Positions 1 through 11,469 of a stretch of 64,000 nucleotides of DNA are shown here, one piece after another. Each line of letters begins with the position of its first letter. The stretch's first letter is position 1. The notes beneath the pieces were generated by a model. It was given only the letters and a program-made list of their open reading frames with translations. It made no database searches and had not been told where the DNA came from. Made by a program: the position numbers and the translations under genes. The DNA comes from Spisula solida (taxonomy: Eukaryota; Mollusca; Bivalvia; Venerida; Mactridae): assembly GCA_947247005.1 (NCBI GenBank), contig OX365944.1, positions 508,501 to 572,500 of the forward strand, in the 5' to 3' direction.

Positions 1-352
1 TCAGACACCCTATCAAACAATGTGTCAGACACCCTATCAAACAATGTGTCAGACACACTATCAAACAATGTGTCAGACACACTATCAAACAATGTGTCAG
101 ACACCCTATCAAACAATGTGTCAGACACCCTATCAAACAATGTGTCAGACACACTATCAAACAATGTGTCAGACACACTATCAAACAATGTGTCAGACAC
201 ACTATCAAACAATGTGTCAGACACACTATCAAACAATGTGTCAGACACACTATCAAACAATGTGTCAGACACCCTATCAAACAATGTGTCAGACACCCTA
301 TCAAACAATGTGTCAGACACCCTATCAAACAATGTGTCAGACACACTAGTTT
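1..352. repeat. 24-bp minisatellite, cut by window edge
   Basis: About 14.5 head-to-tail copies of a 24-bp unit (TCAGACACCCTATCAAACAA plus TGTG). The only common variation is CACCCTA versus CACACTA. Because 24 is a multiple of three the array stays open in two frames (octapeptides such as MCQTPYQT). Nothing suggests it is translated. The array begins at base 1, so its true left end lies outside the window. Confidence 0.97.
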
Positions 353-360
353 TACATTGA

Positions 361-1000
361 GTGTAACCAAGGTTATTCACCATGCATCAATCGACACAGA
401 TGCTCCACCTGACCAAGATGTGAATTGGTACCTGTGAGGGCTATGTCTGAACATGTTCGATAGTCATAGGCGCCGCAGATCGATGTTGGCTGCACACCCA
501 CCAGGACCCGGAATTACAATCAATACTTACACTCAGCACTCAGCACTCAAATATGGAAATACACTTTTTTGAGGTTGATAGCCACATTACTTGTCTTCCT
601 AGTGTAATTTAGTGTATTTGTAAGCAGTATAATTGTAATTTACCAGTCTGAGTGCAGAGTGTGGCACTCAGATTCACAAATTACATGTATACCTCATAAA
701 TGGTACAAAATGGCAAAGAAGATGTATCAAACGGTATTTTAACCACTCGTATAACAATCGTACTCATTTTCCCCATCTAGATGTACAATCTAGGTCAAAT
801 AATGGCTCATTATTTCACTTTTCCAATATTTGAGTGTTAAGTGCTGAGTGTAAGTATTGGTTGTAATTCCGGCCCCAGGAGAGAAATAGTCTCCCCAGGG
901 AGACTCGAACGCAGGTTTCCATAGGTAGCCCAATGATCAGGGCAAGTTAAAATGTCAAAGGATGGCTAAACGACTGAACTGCTGAAAGCATCCCTCGAAA
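361..1000 (+). mobile_element. SINE-like dispersed repeat, interrupted by a MITE
   Basis: Bases 361-506 and 875-1000 match the body of the repeat at 20445-20790: shared blocks include GTGAATTGGTACCT, GATGTTGGCTGCACA, GAGACTCGAACGC and GAACGACTGAACTGCT. In the later copy the two halves are continuous, so this copy was split by the element at 507-874. The tRNA-like head seen at 20450 is missing or decayed here. Confidence 0.75.
507..874. mobile_element. MITE with ~33-bp TIRs, 6-bp target duplication
   Basis: Left end CCGGAATTACAATCAATACT (508 onward) and right end (840-873) are inverted copies with about one mismatch. CCAGGA occurs directly on both sides (501-506 and 875-880), and the uninterrupted repeat at about 20660 has a single copy of this junction. 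There is no coding capacity. The superfamily is not clear from the ends. Confidence 0.8.
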
Positions 1001-1276
1001 ATGTGTTACTTAAATCTTAACTTATATAATAACCGTAATATCCTCATAGTTGGTGAATGTGCTATGTTACCAATATTTCAAAACATGATAAAACACAACT
1101 CCCTGTATTTGCTGACATTGATAAATTGCTGAATTGCTTTATACGCAGTTTTAACAACTGTTGTTTGGTTTTTGTTGTACGTGTGTATTACATATTGGAA
1201 GTTTTACAACCATTTCTAGAGATATTCAATCCTCGTATATTTAACCAACATGCGTTCGTGCCACTTTGTAGAGTAA

Positions 1277-1514
1277 AGCCTATGTCCCACTGAAGAATTC
1301 CACATCGGCGATGTTCTCCCGATTTCCCCCGATGCCAGTGATCATCATGTCACAGATTCATCACGATTCATTCCGGTATCACAAACTGTCTCATGACTAC
1401 CCCCGAAGCTTCCCCTAGATCACGAGGAACCTGTTCCCGATGTCTTGATAGCTCATTAATTTGAATCGAGAGTTCATCGCCGAGGCAAAAAAATTGCTCA
1501 GTGGGACATAGGCG
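1277..1514. mobile_element. PIF/Harbinger-like MITE, copy 1
   Basis: TIRs CCTATGTCCCACTGA / TCAGTGGGACATAGG, flanked by TAA on both sides (1274-1276, 1515-1517). A second copy of the family lies at 36407-36627, in opposite orientation and also flanked by a 3-bp TTA. Terminal inverted repeats with TWA target duplications are typical of PIF/Harbinger MITEs. It has no ORF of its own. Confidence 0.75.
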
Positions 1515-1591
1515 TAACAATGAGCACTTATATAGTATGGCATACATAGTGCATGTCTTACTTGGGTTATTCTTTAATGTCCATTAAATCC

Positions 1592-1644
1592 AGGGCTCAG
1601 TGCAAAACAGTTGTAACTACATCAACAGTTTTGCACTGAGCCCT
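1592..1644. repeat. Short hairpin element, copy 1
   Basis: Perfect 17-bp arms AGGGCTCAGTGCAAAAC / GTTTTGCACTGAGCCCT around a loop of about 19 nt containing AACTACATCAA. A longer copy with the same arms and loop core is at 58841-58922 inside the Rab gene. Confidence 0.8.
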
Positions 1645-1945
1645 CGAAATGATTCTTACACGTTGTTTTAATTGTCACAGAATTGCACTAATGTTTTAAG
1701 ACCAACAAAGTTTGTTTCACCATTTTACGAATTCCGGTGATTGGAGATAAAATTCAATGTTCATTATCCCGATAAAATGCAAATGTACCAATGTTATGGC
1801 GATAATAAATATTTTATATAAATGACAATCGGAAGTATGTTAATTAGTCGTAGATCTATATCATACTGCACTACTGAGTTAATCAGAGAGATTATTTAGT
1901 ACCTCGTATATTTCCGGTACAGTGTTCATACATTTTGTTTATGAT

Positions 1946-2844
1946 GCCCCGGGCGTAGCCAGGCTTGAATTAATGTTACGCACTTGAAGTTAGTGGTTAT
2001 GGTTTGAGGTCCTCAGATTATGGAAATTTTGGACTTTTAATGCCATTTTGGACATATTTATGCTCCCCGAAGGATGAGCATATAGTCGCCGCTTTGTCCG
2101 TCCTTCAGTCCGTCCGTCTGTCCGTCCGTCACACTTTTGTCCGGGCAATAACTTGAACAGTATTAGAGATATCAATATGAAACTTCATAGGTGAATATAC
2201 CTCATTGATTGGAAGTGCAGTGCACAAGAACCATAACTCTTGATTGCATATTTTTTTAGTTATTCCCCTTTGTAATTTTGTATACTTAATTCTTGTCCGG
2301 GCCATAACTTAAACAGTATTTGAGATGTCAATTTGAAACTTCATAGGTGAATAGACCTCATTGAGGGGAAGTACAGTGCAGAAGAACCATAACTCTTGAT
2401 TGTATATTTTTGGAGTAATGGCCCTTTGTAATTTTTCATACTTAATTCTTGTCCGGGCCATAACTTGAACAGTATAAGAGATATCAATTTGAAACTGCAT
2501 AGCTGAATAGATCTCATTGAGAGGATGTGCAGTGCCTAAGAACCATAACTCTATATTCCTATTTTAGAGTTGATTCCTTTTGTATTTTTTCATATTTAAT
2601 TCTTGTACGGGCCATAACTCAAACAGTTTTGGATATATAAATTTGAAAATTCATAGATAGATGAATCTTATTATTACAGTGCAGTGGCAAAGAATAATAA
2701 CATATTTTTTTAGCATTTTTTCTGTGACAAACGCCCCACGGGGAGCATAACCCGTCTGTGACGGCTCTTGTTATAGTTTTACTTTTCACATTAATGTTAC
2801 CAACGTCCGTATGTCTGTATGTCTGTATCGCTGGCTACGCCCCT
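1946..2844. mobile_element. MITE with GGGCGTAGCCAG ends, split by a second element
   Basis: Left end GGGCGTAGCCAGG near 1951 and right end CTGGCTACGCCCCTG (2831-2844) are inverted. The intact copy at 61028-61195 is 168 bp. This copy is about 900 bp because 2062-2772 is inserted in its centre. Confidence 0.75.
2062..2772 (+). mobile_element. Helentron/pearl-like non-autonomous element with 156-bp tandem core
   Basis: The 5' end GCTCCCCGAAGGATGAGCAT is complementary to CGGGGAGCAT near the 3' end. Then come a (GTCC)-rich stretch and about four ~156-bp repeats, each starting CTTGTCCGGGCCATAACTT. A hairpin CCGTC-TGT-GACGG lies just before the terminus CTCTTGTT. The insertion shows no clear target duplication against the empty site at 61028-61195. 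This layout fits bivalve pearl elements, which are treated as Helentron-associated. The class is inferred. Confidence 0.65.
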
Positions 2845-3257
2845 GAGTCATTGGGTGCACAGTACGTGGTGTATGTAGTTCCCGTTTGAACTACCAGTAC
2901 TCAAATATTTTAATCAGTGGCTGTTCTAACAGGCTCGAGTAGGCGAGCTTTAATTTGTTAGCGTTTCATGCAGAAACTTGTTGCGCTCTTCTAAATCAAA
3001 AGTGATATTTGTCGTGACATCTATCGTCTGCTGTTCGTCCTCTGCATCTGCTTCGTATGATGTCGTTCTATTGTTTATGTCCCTGTGACGACATGTTTAT
3101 ACTCTTCTTTCCGGAGGAGTGTTGTACCAACACCGGAAGTGAACATAGGTCACGTGTTTAAAGTGAGCTTCTGTTGTACTCTGTGCTATCATACCAGTTT
3201 CAACAAGATTCAGTAGAATTTCCAGAATATATCTATGTCTATGTGCCAGTCATGTAG
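2845..3257. other. No gene seen
   Basis: AT-rich unique-looking sequence with a few ETS-like CCGGAAGT words (about 3134). I see no exon, RNA or repeat structure in it. Confidence 0.4.
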
Positions 3258-3470
3258 GCTACTGTAAATCACATATTTTCGTGGGTTTTTTTGTTAAAAA
3301 TGTATTTTCGTGGGGTCGTAAATTCGTGGATTACAGAACCGGAAAAGGTAAACACATGTCTGAATTGGGGATGTCGATTAATGGTGAGGATTATATTACG
3401 TGCTCGAGCTCAACAACGAAAATTCAACTTCCTCGAACAATGATGATTTTACAGTATGTTATAAGACTGG
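3258..3470. repeat. Dispersed repeat, copy A
   Basis: Contains TTCGTGGGGTCGTAAATTCG, GGATTACAGAAC, GGTAAACACATGTCTGAATT and CTCAACAACGAAAATTCAAC. The same blocks occur in the same order at about 40445-40650. Both ends carry ACTGTAA / TTACAGTA-type words, suggesting a decayed TIR element. Confidence 0.7.
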
Positions 3471-3680
3471 GTCAAACAGTAACTAACATTAACGTACTAG
3501 TTTCTAGTTGACATTCACCCGGCAGAAATATGAAAACTATCACTTGAAGATTTTCTGCTTAACTTCCTTCTATTCACATAGAATGTCTTGAGTAAGTAAG
3601 TAACGACTTTATTTACAGTATATAATATATTTGGTGTAATAATAATACTAGAATATACTATAATAATCTAGTAATGTTTT

Positions 3681-3749
3681 GCCTCCGTAGCTCGAAGGTT
3701 AGCGTGTCTTATCTTATCTGGCGACCCGGGTTCAAATACGGGTGGAGGC
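3681..3749 (+). pseudogene. tRNA-like sequence (SINE head or tRNA pseudogene)
   Basis: First seven bases GCCTCCG pair with the last seven TGGAGGC (one G-T pair), with TAGCTC (box A-like) and GGGTTCAAATA (box B-like) in the right places. The D and anticodon stems do not fold properly, so a working tRNA is unlikely. Confidence 0.4.
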
Positions 3750-3896
3750 CCTTCGTATGTGCCTGCCATATTTCAACAGAAAACTGACTGCCAAATAAAG
3801 GCTATGCTCAATACCAATTTTCTATATGGTCTGCAATGTGTCTTGGTAAGATTTGCCTGCTGTTTACCTGTTTTTGTCATTTATTAATTAGAGTTT

Positions 3897-3972
3897 AATA
3901 ACTGGGCGCCCTCGAGCCATTATCGACGTACCGGGGATATTATCATCCAATGCCACAGCGCGCCCAGTTATT
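3897..3972. repeat. 76-bp inverted-repeat element
   Basis: Ends AATAACTGGGCG and CGCCCAGTTATT are perfect inverted copies. It contains CCGGGGATATTATC, a motif found again in the palindrome at 4371-4394. Confidence 0.55.
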
Positions 3973-4370
3973 GAACTGTTTAATATACATGTTCCAGCGA
4001 CGGAAACAGGGAAATATATGAAAGCACTCAATGTCAACATCTTACATAACAGTATAGAATAAAGGTTACACGTCTTCATTCGTTAATTGATACGAATGAA
4101 CCTTCGAAACAACGAGAAATAGCACGGTGCAATTCTCATTCCGAGGCAAAATAGAACTAAACGAAGAAAACGGTCAATTAAATATTTTGTCTTTTTAGTA
4201 AAATAAAGAAGTATGGATGTCCCGTTTTCCTTAATTTATTTGGCCTAGCCTCCAAGCATACTTTTCGACGTCTATGTACAATAGGAGCCGTACATTTAAC
4301 GTAAATTCCGCGTAAATAACGACACGTCGCGCGTGCGCTCGATCGCAGGGCGATTATTGATCACGTGATC

Positions 4371-4426
4371 GATAATATCCCCGGGGATATTATCAGTTTT
4401 CAACATTTTGATGATAATATCCCCGG
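4371..4426. repeat. GATAATATCCCCGG palindrome cluster
   Basis: A perfect 24-bp palindrome (4371-4394, two head-to-head GATAATATCCCC halves) is followed by another copy of the half at 4413-4426. A fourth copy is at 3931-3944. It may be a repeat end or a protein-binding palindrome. Confidence 0.6.
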
Positions 4427-7280
4427 TGGGGCGATAATACAGATTTTGTCAACGTAAAAATGTTACATGTTAAACTATTTTCATCATTCGGCTGTTATCA
4501 GACCACCATCTGACCGTATATGATAGACCGACAGATAAAAAATCAAGATCTGACCGATGCTGATTTTTACATAGAAATATATAGGAACAAATTAATAAAT
4601 GCATATTTAAACTATTTTTGCAGTATACCGTGACAATAGTGTTGATATCACCGTATAGTTTAATTCTTTATCTATCCAACGGTATAATTCTATTCGTTAT
4701 TACTGTATATGTTCTTGCTTCCTTTTTCTGTTTAATTGACCCACTATTTTCCTTTATAAACTATATACATCGTATAGCAGTAACGCTCCAATACGACAAA
4801 CCTGCATACTTTAAGCATTTTATTTAACGCCTTTGGTTTGACATAAAACTTCAATGTTGATATTACCATATTCATCATATGCTAATAAAGTAATATACGA
4901 AAATTCAGTAAAATAGGACTGTTTCTTCTTGCTTCCTTTTTATTCTGAAAATGACCAATAAAATAACTGACACTTAAACACTCACGTCCTTACTAGTATT
5001 TGCAGTCAGCAAGATTCACACCTACTGGTACTCAATAATTATGTCGTTCTTACGTCTTGTTAATTACGTTGCTACTCTATCACTACTCTATCACTGATTA
5101 AACCTATATGAAACTTAGCCAATGAAAATTAAATTTAAATTAATTAAAAGTGTTTCTCTGGATAAAGTAGGGCCTAGTTGTAATTAATTGTGAAAATGTT
5201 GCATGTTCATTTAATAATTATATTTTCAAGTAACAAAACGCTGCTTTTAAACCTGACTATGTCGCTAATAAATTGACAAGTACATTTGTTTTGTCATTTG
5301 ACATTATTTATCAAAACATATATATAAATACTAATAAAGTGGTGATACAGTGTATGCACCTAAATATTGCTATTATCTTACAGAGATTGTAAAGATAGAA
5401 ATTGGTTCTTCTACCAGAAACAGCATGATAAGGCAATGTGTTAATTGATACCCGACTTATACAAATCTGTCTGTGACACTGGATCTAACGACATCATTTA
5501 TTACTTTAGACGTTTTAGACAAAAACATACATTAATTACAAAGGACTTTTAAACAAAAGTAATTTATTTAGTGTATTGATATTGATAATACCGTTGTATA
5601 TAAATGGGTGGACATTAAAGCTTGTATATGTGTATTATTATACTAACTGATTAATTAAGTAATCACCGATCCAGATGTTTTTGCCTTGGTCTAGATATAG
5701 CAGTCTGTTCTCCATGGTATTCAATGTCTTAATTGGTTCCTGACCTAGCACTGATAAGTCGCGCCCGGCTAGAACTATTTAATTAGAAAACTTGACATTA
5801 ATTTTTTTATTTTTCGATAATGACTTCGAATTGCTGTAAAGTTCTACTATATACATACTAGTATATGTGGCCAAACCAAAATTTGTGTAAGACTAGATTT
5901 TTAAGATGTTCTAGAATCATAAAATTGACTGGAACGGCTAATGTGTCAGACTTATATCGTTGCACATGCGAAAAAAGTATTGTATGACTATTTTACAGCA
6001 TGACGGTACATCTTGTAAATTATATGTTTCTGTTTACTATTATGTTGACTTGTTTCTTTTGCTTTTAAATAAATATCTTGTTGCCTGTATATCAACCCAG
6101 GCAGAACTCGATTATTTATTATAAAAAAATATCCGAATCTCAAAGCTGAAAAGTAATTACTTGTGTTCAATTAGGATATTTCTTATTCGTAAAGAAACGT
6201 TTTACAAACTCTAACCTTAACATTGTTTGTAAACAATTATCATTTAAATGTGCACGAAGTAGAAACAACCATGTGCGTGAAATATGGGTAACTGGGTTCG
6301 GACCAGTATTAGCAAATATTAACCACCCAAAACAGTGTAAATTGATAAGTCTATGGTGATGTCTGCGTTATGATAGAGTCAAGTTTCCACAACATTCAAC
6401 ACATAATATAAGCTCTGTCCATGTACAAGGTAATCAGACACACTTAATTAATTATAACTGTGTGATATGTGTATGGTATGCTTATCTTTGCCCATAATCT
6501 GAAGTCTTATAATAAAACAGATGTGCAGTCCTGAATATGAACGCTGATTAGGGTCAGCAGGGGACAAAACTCAAACGTAAGAATCGGCTTAATAAAAGAA
6601 AATGCAGAGTTATGAGCCTTGACGAATGATGAATATAGTTTGGTATGCTATATATAGTAACAGGTGTATTAACAGTATTTAATCGTTTAAACAGGACATG
6701 GCATTAACACACCGTAAGCATAAGTCTCTTATCTCTGCCTCTGCGTTAGCATTAATATTTAACGCTCTGCTTTAGTCGTTATCATTCGAAAAACAGAACT
6801 GCCTATTTCGTTAGCATTGTTTTGTACCTCGTTTAATTTAAACCTCTCTTCACAGAAAATGCACATTTTCCAAAACGGAAACCACAGATATATTGAGGAA
6901 TGATTGAAGTTTGTATTCAATGTTTTAGAATTGTTCCAAACCACAAATTAAGTCGATAATACAATGTCAAAGGCGATAGTTTCGAACTTTTGGCCAACAT
7001 TGCATACCTAAAACCTGTTTACTCGATTAATATGGCATTTGTGTGCACATAAATTGTATATACTTATTGTTCATTCATCGCGTCAACGATATATGTAAGT
7101 GATCACTCTCACAAGCAACGCAAAACACATATAAAATAACAAATACCCCACTCTAGTGGCGCAAAACGCGTGTGTCTCTGCCTTCGACATACAGAACGGC
7201 CGAGACACACAACGGGTTGTACGGTGTGATTAACTAGAACTTGTGGCAGCTCGACCCCTTTTGCTGATATGACGTGTATG
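4427..7280. other. AT-rich intergenic stretch
   Basis: Long AT-rich stretch. Open frames here are short, with no splice sites or protein-like composition that I trust. I found no repeat array or RNA gene. Confidence 0.4.
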
Positions 7281-7358
7281 TTTATATATACTGTATAACC
7301 TCTGTAGAGCAACAATCTAAAAACAATGGCCAATTTTATAGCTCCCAAGAGGTATATA

Positions 7359-8697
7359 CGAGGGCCACTTAAAAAGTATTAATCAGTGGCCAATAATACG
7401 TTTAATATTCAATCAATGTGTATAAAAGTGGACATTTTCTGAACGATACAACCTTTGCCTAGCTAACCAAATAAACAATATTGCAATCGGTAAAATATCC
7501 ATTCATCCATATGACATTGAACCAATAGGGGTATGAAACACTGGAATTGCGAGAAAATAAGGTATATTAGTACACGTAAGGGTTGATATCAATGGTCCTA
7601 ATTTCTATAATTTTTATCCGAATGATTTGAAATTTGCAGATTTCATGCACCATATACTTGTTCAACTTGTGCTGAATCAACATTATTGTTTGGACAGCCT
7701 AAATGGATTTAGTTGTACAAGGAATCTGCCATGTTCGAAATACTCCAAAAAACTGCAATTTGCTGGGACTATACCCTATACGTTGTTGCTGCATCGTACT
7801 ACTGCACGTCTTAAGTGGGAAAGTCAAACATGTAGCTTTTTTACACGTTTATATATGTTACTATCTTTCACATGATAAATATGTCCTCAATTATTCATTA
7901 TTTGTTCTTACTACAGCCAAAAGAACATGATCACGTGACCAAAAAATACGTATTTTAGATTTATGACGTCATATCCCTAATACAATAATACAGAAAACAA
8001 AATAAAAACACATGATAGTCATTTTATATAAGAAGAATTATATGAAATGGACAACAGGGATGACTTTTCTTTGTTTATCATAAACAGGGGGTATAACATT
8101 ACCCCACCCACTTTTTTAAATTTGTGCTCGAACATAAATTTTTGTTGTAAAAAATAAAATTGATGTAAAAATGATTAAAATCGCCCGACAAATGAAACTA
8201 AATATAATAATCTAGAAAAATTGATATATTAAGAATAAATTATTGTGTGTTTACCTAGTATATATCTAATATTAATTAGGGTGTAAGTGTGTTATTTTGA
8301 GTCTCGGATGTGACTTGTTTATATTGCTATAGTATGATAATAATATATCGTTTTCAGAATTATGGATTGCCATTAAAGAGTACAATGATATATATTGCAA
8401 ATGATATCAATTTGATTTCAGTAAGCCTGAATGACATTTGACAACAACGCTCAGAAATCGTACGATCCCTCATAACACAATTTTATTACGTATTTATGAG
8501 GTATTCTTTGTCCAGTGCTTTAAACCATGTCCTGTTTGAATATCAATAAAATGTTAATGCTTTCATATTAAATGATGAAAATACCACGAATGTCTAGCTG
8601 AGAGATTGTTCTTTAAGAAAATGTACAATTTTTATATAGTCAGAAGCAATGATGTTGATTTATCGCCCACTGATTAATACTTTTTAAGTGGCCCTCG
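7359..8697. mobile_element. Mariner-like element with 31-bp perfect TIRs, internally dead
   Basis: Ends CGAGGGCCACTTAAAAAGTA... (7359-7389) and its exact inverse (8667-8697) are flanked by TA (7357-7358, 8698-8699). The CGAGGG...AAAAAGTA terminus, the TA target and the 1.34-kb length fit mariner transposons. I see no transposase frame: the interior is AT-rich and full of stops, so it is decayed or non-autonomous. Immediately to the left (about 7285-7352) is a fragment with AACCTCTGTAGAGCAACAA, related to the element at 47751-47925. Confidence 0.75.
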
Positions 8698-8973
8698 TAA
8701 GTTTGTACACACTAGTTCGGATAACAAGCTGTGTTTCAGTGTTTCAATTAATACCCGCTTGAGTCTCTACGTGGCTGTCAACGAGTATTACAATCATAAG
8801 TCAAAACATGCGTATTAAACCCTAACAATAGGGATTCGGAACAGTGAGTTTGCCTGACGATGTTTCGAATCCCCGTGATCAAATCATTTACAATGTCTAA
8901 AATTCTGCAAATAAAGAAGTTCATCTGATGTGGAAGTTGACACAAAACAGTGAACTGTGTTCGGATTTTGTGC

Positions 8974-9234
8974 CATAGGCACATTATTTCAAATTATCTG
9001 AGTGTACCCTATATATAGTGAAGGTTGTGCAGCGGCCTTATTTAGCCGCAACAGATATGATGTTACAAAAGATGGTACCCAGTTTTTCTACAGTTGTCAC
9101 AGCAACCTCGGACACCAGTTCCTGTAACGTCATATCCGTTGCGGCTAAACATGGCCGCTGCACAGCATTCTCTATGATAGGATACCCTCAGATAGTACAA
9201 TCTCTCTCAGATAGTTTGAAACCATATGCCTATG
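8974..9234. mobile_element. Palindromic MITE family P, most complete copy
   Basis: Outer ends CATAGGCAC / GCCTATG, then TTATCTGAGTGTACCCTAT, then inner arms GTGCAGCGGCC..TTTAGCCGCAACAGATATGATGTTAC facing their inverse at about 9126-9170. Most of the 261 bp could fold on itself. Related copies or fragments occur at 11470-11587, 27926-28057 and 38382-39898. The 87-aa open frame across it is incidental. Confidence 0.75.
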
Positions 9235-9963
9235 AGTTTGTGTCATCAAGCACTTCTCTAACACAGCAATCTGTCTGTTAACGACTAGTATACCAGAACG
9301 TATTACATTACTGTCCCAATTTGTCGAGTGTTAGTTGACAACGCTTCCTGTTCCGGGAAAACACATACAAGCGACTCGAGTTATAAAAATCCAATTTTCA
9401 TCCGCCATTTTCAGATAAATCTGCGACAGTGTCTGTAATAACGACATCGTCACCGAGTCATGGATATGTTCATGTGCTTGCTGTCCTGTGACAAATTTAC
9501 AATAAATACCATACGTCGACAGACTGAATTATTCATGTTGTGAACATAAGTCTTTTGTACGCATAAAACTGATAGACCAGAACCAATAAGTTAGAATCTA
9601 CCAGGTGAAAACATATTTGTTAGAGTGTGACCATAGTCTCATAGTTAAGGTCTGTTGCTGGAATGACAAAGGGGAAAGTTGAATGTGCATCTAACGTGGG
9701 ACGAATTCGGACTTATACGTGCGTCGAGTAATTGGTTTTATCGTTGTTGCTTGGATTAATTCACTTCAAGACCTTTTAACGTTCTCTCTTTACTAATTAG
9801 CTCCCGAACGTGTAGATGATCGATGATTATTAGCTAATTTCTCGTTTTAAAGTCAACTAATTAACTAATGTACAAATGAAACAAAACTACTCCACTCGTG
9901 CTTAGTTTACAACAGTTTTTGTTAATTTGGAAGTGCGTTAAGTTGTGGTTAAAGTTCAACCAT

Positions 9964-10089
9964 ATGGTTGTACGGGATCCGACAGTGGAGGCAGAGCTGG
10001 ATGCGTACGCCGTGTCAACATTTAATGATTATGTATATTCCGAGGATATGACACATGTTGGTGAAGAGGATGCTATCAAACAATACAAG
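9964..10089 (+). CDS. Possible first coding exon of an unrecognised gene
   Basis: ATG at 9964 opens 42 codons of ordinary, non-repetitive composition (begins MVVRDPTVEAELDAYAV, ends DAIKQYK). It ends exactly at a good splice donor AAG|GTATGC, phase 0. The residues are acidic and helix-friendly, and I recognise no family. I could not find a matching acceptor exon before the repeats at 10.7-13.6 kb, so the gene, if real, has a long first intron or is broken. The frame is open upstream too, so the start could be earlier. It lies close to a MITE copy (8974-9234), and no repeat covers it. Confidence 0.4.
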
Positions 10090-10136
10090 GTATGCATTCA
10101 TCTTCTAGGCTTGTTTCATGTATTTGCATTTTAAAT

Positions 10137-10275
10137 TGATATTAATAATAATAAATAAATAAATAATAATTATAGATCAATAATAATAAATAAATGATAA
10201 TAATAAACGAATAATCATAAAAAATAATCATAAATAATTATAAATAAATAATCATAAATAATAATAAAGACTTCA
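10137..10275. repeat. AT-rich simple repeat (AATAATAAATA-type)
   Basis: Low-complexity runs of AATAAT, AAATAAATAAT and ATCATAAATAAT just after the putative donor at 10090. A complementary ATTATTATTATTAT run is at about 10340-10357. Confidence 0.85.
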
Positions 10276-10759
10276 TTTTACCAGAAAACTCATTTGACAA
10301 TAAATTTCAGTCTGTGTTGCCTCTATAAATAAAAGTCTTTATTATTATTATTATTATAATCATCAGTATATAATTTTCCATAATCCTCAACAAATTTATG
10401 AATTCAATTCTCTACCGCTATGACTTCTATATAGCCCGCCCAGACCCAATATACCTTGCTTTGGAGTATATCGTTTTTTGCTTTGCTGATTTCAGTAGAC
10501 AAGACCTTTCGAATGGAATTGAATGGAATTTCTAACTTTTTCTGGATTTTTTTAAAACTTTTTGCAAACTGGTTTACGTTTATGGAGATAATACACGTAT
10601 CAAAACAACAATTTATGATATTTAAGAAAGTTGTCGACTCTTTTAACACCATATTGGTTAATGATATACTGTTAAAAATGTTTTGCGAGGGAGTTTAATT
10701 TTCGTTCGTTGTTGAACTTGACCACGAAATCTAATCCCCTGTATTAAGGGACCTCCACA

Positions 10760-11035
10760 ATACAGAACATCAGGACATAGGTTTACCCTTCCATGTTTTG
10801 TAATTCACGAACTTACTACCCCACGAAAACAGAACATCAGGACATAGGTTTACCCTTCCATGTTTTGTAATTCACGAAATTACTACCCCACGAAAACAGA
10901 ACATCAGGACATAGGTTTACCCTTCCATGTTTTGTAATTCACGAACTTACTACCCCACGAAAACAGAACATCAGGACATAGGTTTACCCTTCCATGTTTT
11001 GTAATTCACCAACTTACTACCCCACGAAAATACAT
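10760..11035. repeat. 67-bp tandem repeat, about 4 copies
   Basis: Unit includes AACAGAACATCAGGACATAG and CCTTCCATGTTTTGTAATTC. Measured spacing between successive CCACGAAAAC words is 67 bp. Flanking words (CTCCACGAAATCAAATTGAA, GTTTACAGTAAC) relate it to the dispersed repeat at 3258 and 40445, so the array may have grown inside such a copy. Confidence 0.9.
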
Positions 11036-11469
11036 TTTCATTGAACTCCACGAAATCAAATTGAATAAACAGATGTGAGTTTACAGTAACAGAAAATTCA
11101 TCATCAACGAGGTACATTTGTACATTATATTTTGGTATTTTTAATTGTATGCAGTGTCAATTTATCGCATGAAATTGTTACATGACGATCGAATTCATTT
11201 TAAGTTGATAGACTTGTGAACTCTATTAAACACCCATTTAGTTTAAACATAATTATTATTTATTTCCCAAATATACAACAATATACATACAATTTTCAAT
11301 ACAATAACAACATTTTATGGAAAAGGATTAGAATGAAAGACGCGTGGTCTTATTAAATTCTTCTCCTTTAGGGTATAAAATAAAAAGAATATCCATAATC
11401 AATATAGATCTACCGCACATAATATTCTTGCATTTATGTGCATATAGAGTTGAATTTGTGACATGAAAA

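Noticed and set aside
1..360. Overlapping 109- and 112-codon frames at the left edge
   Set aside because: 24-bp minisatellite read in two frames.
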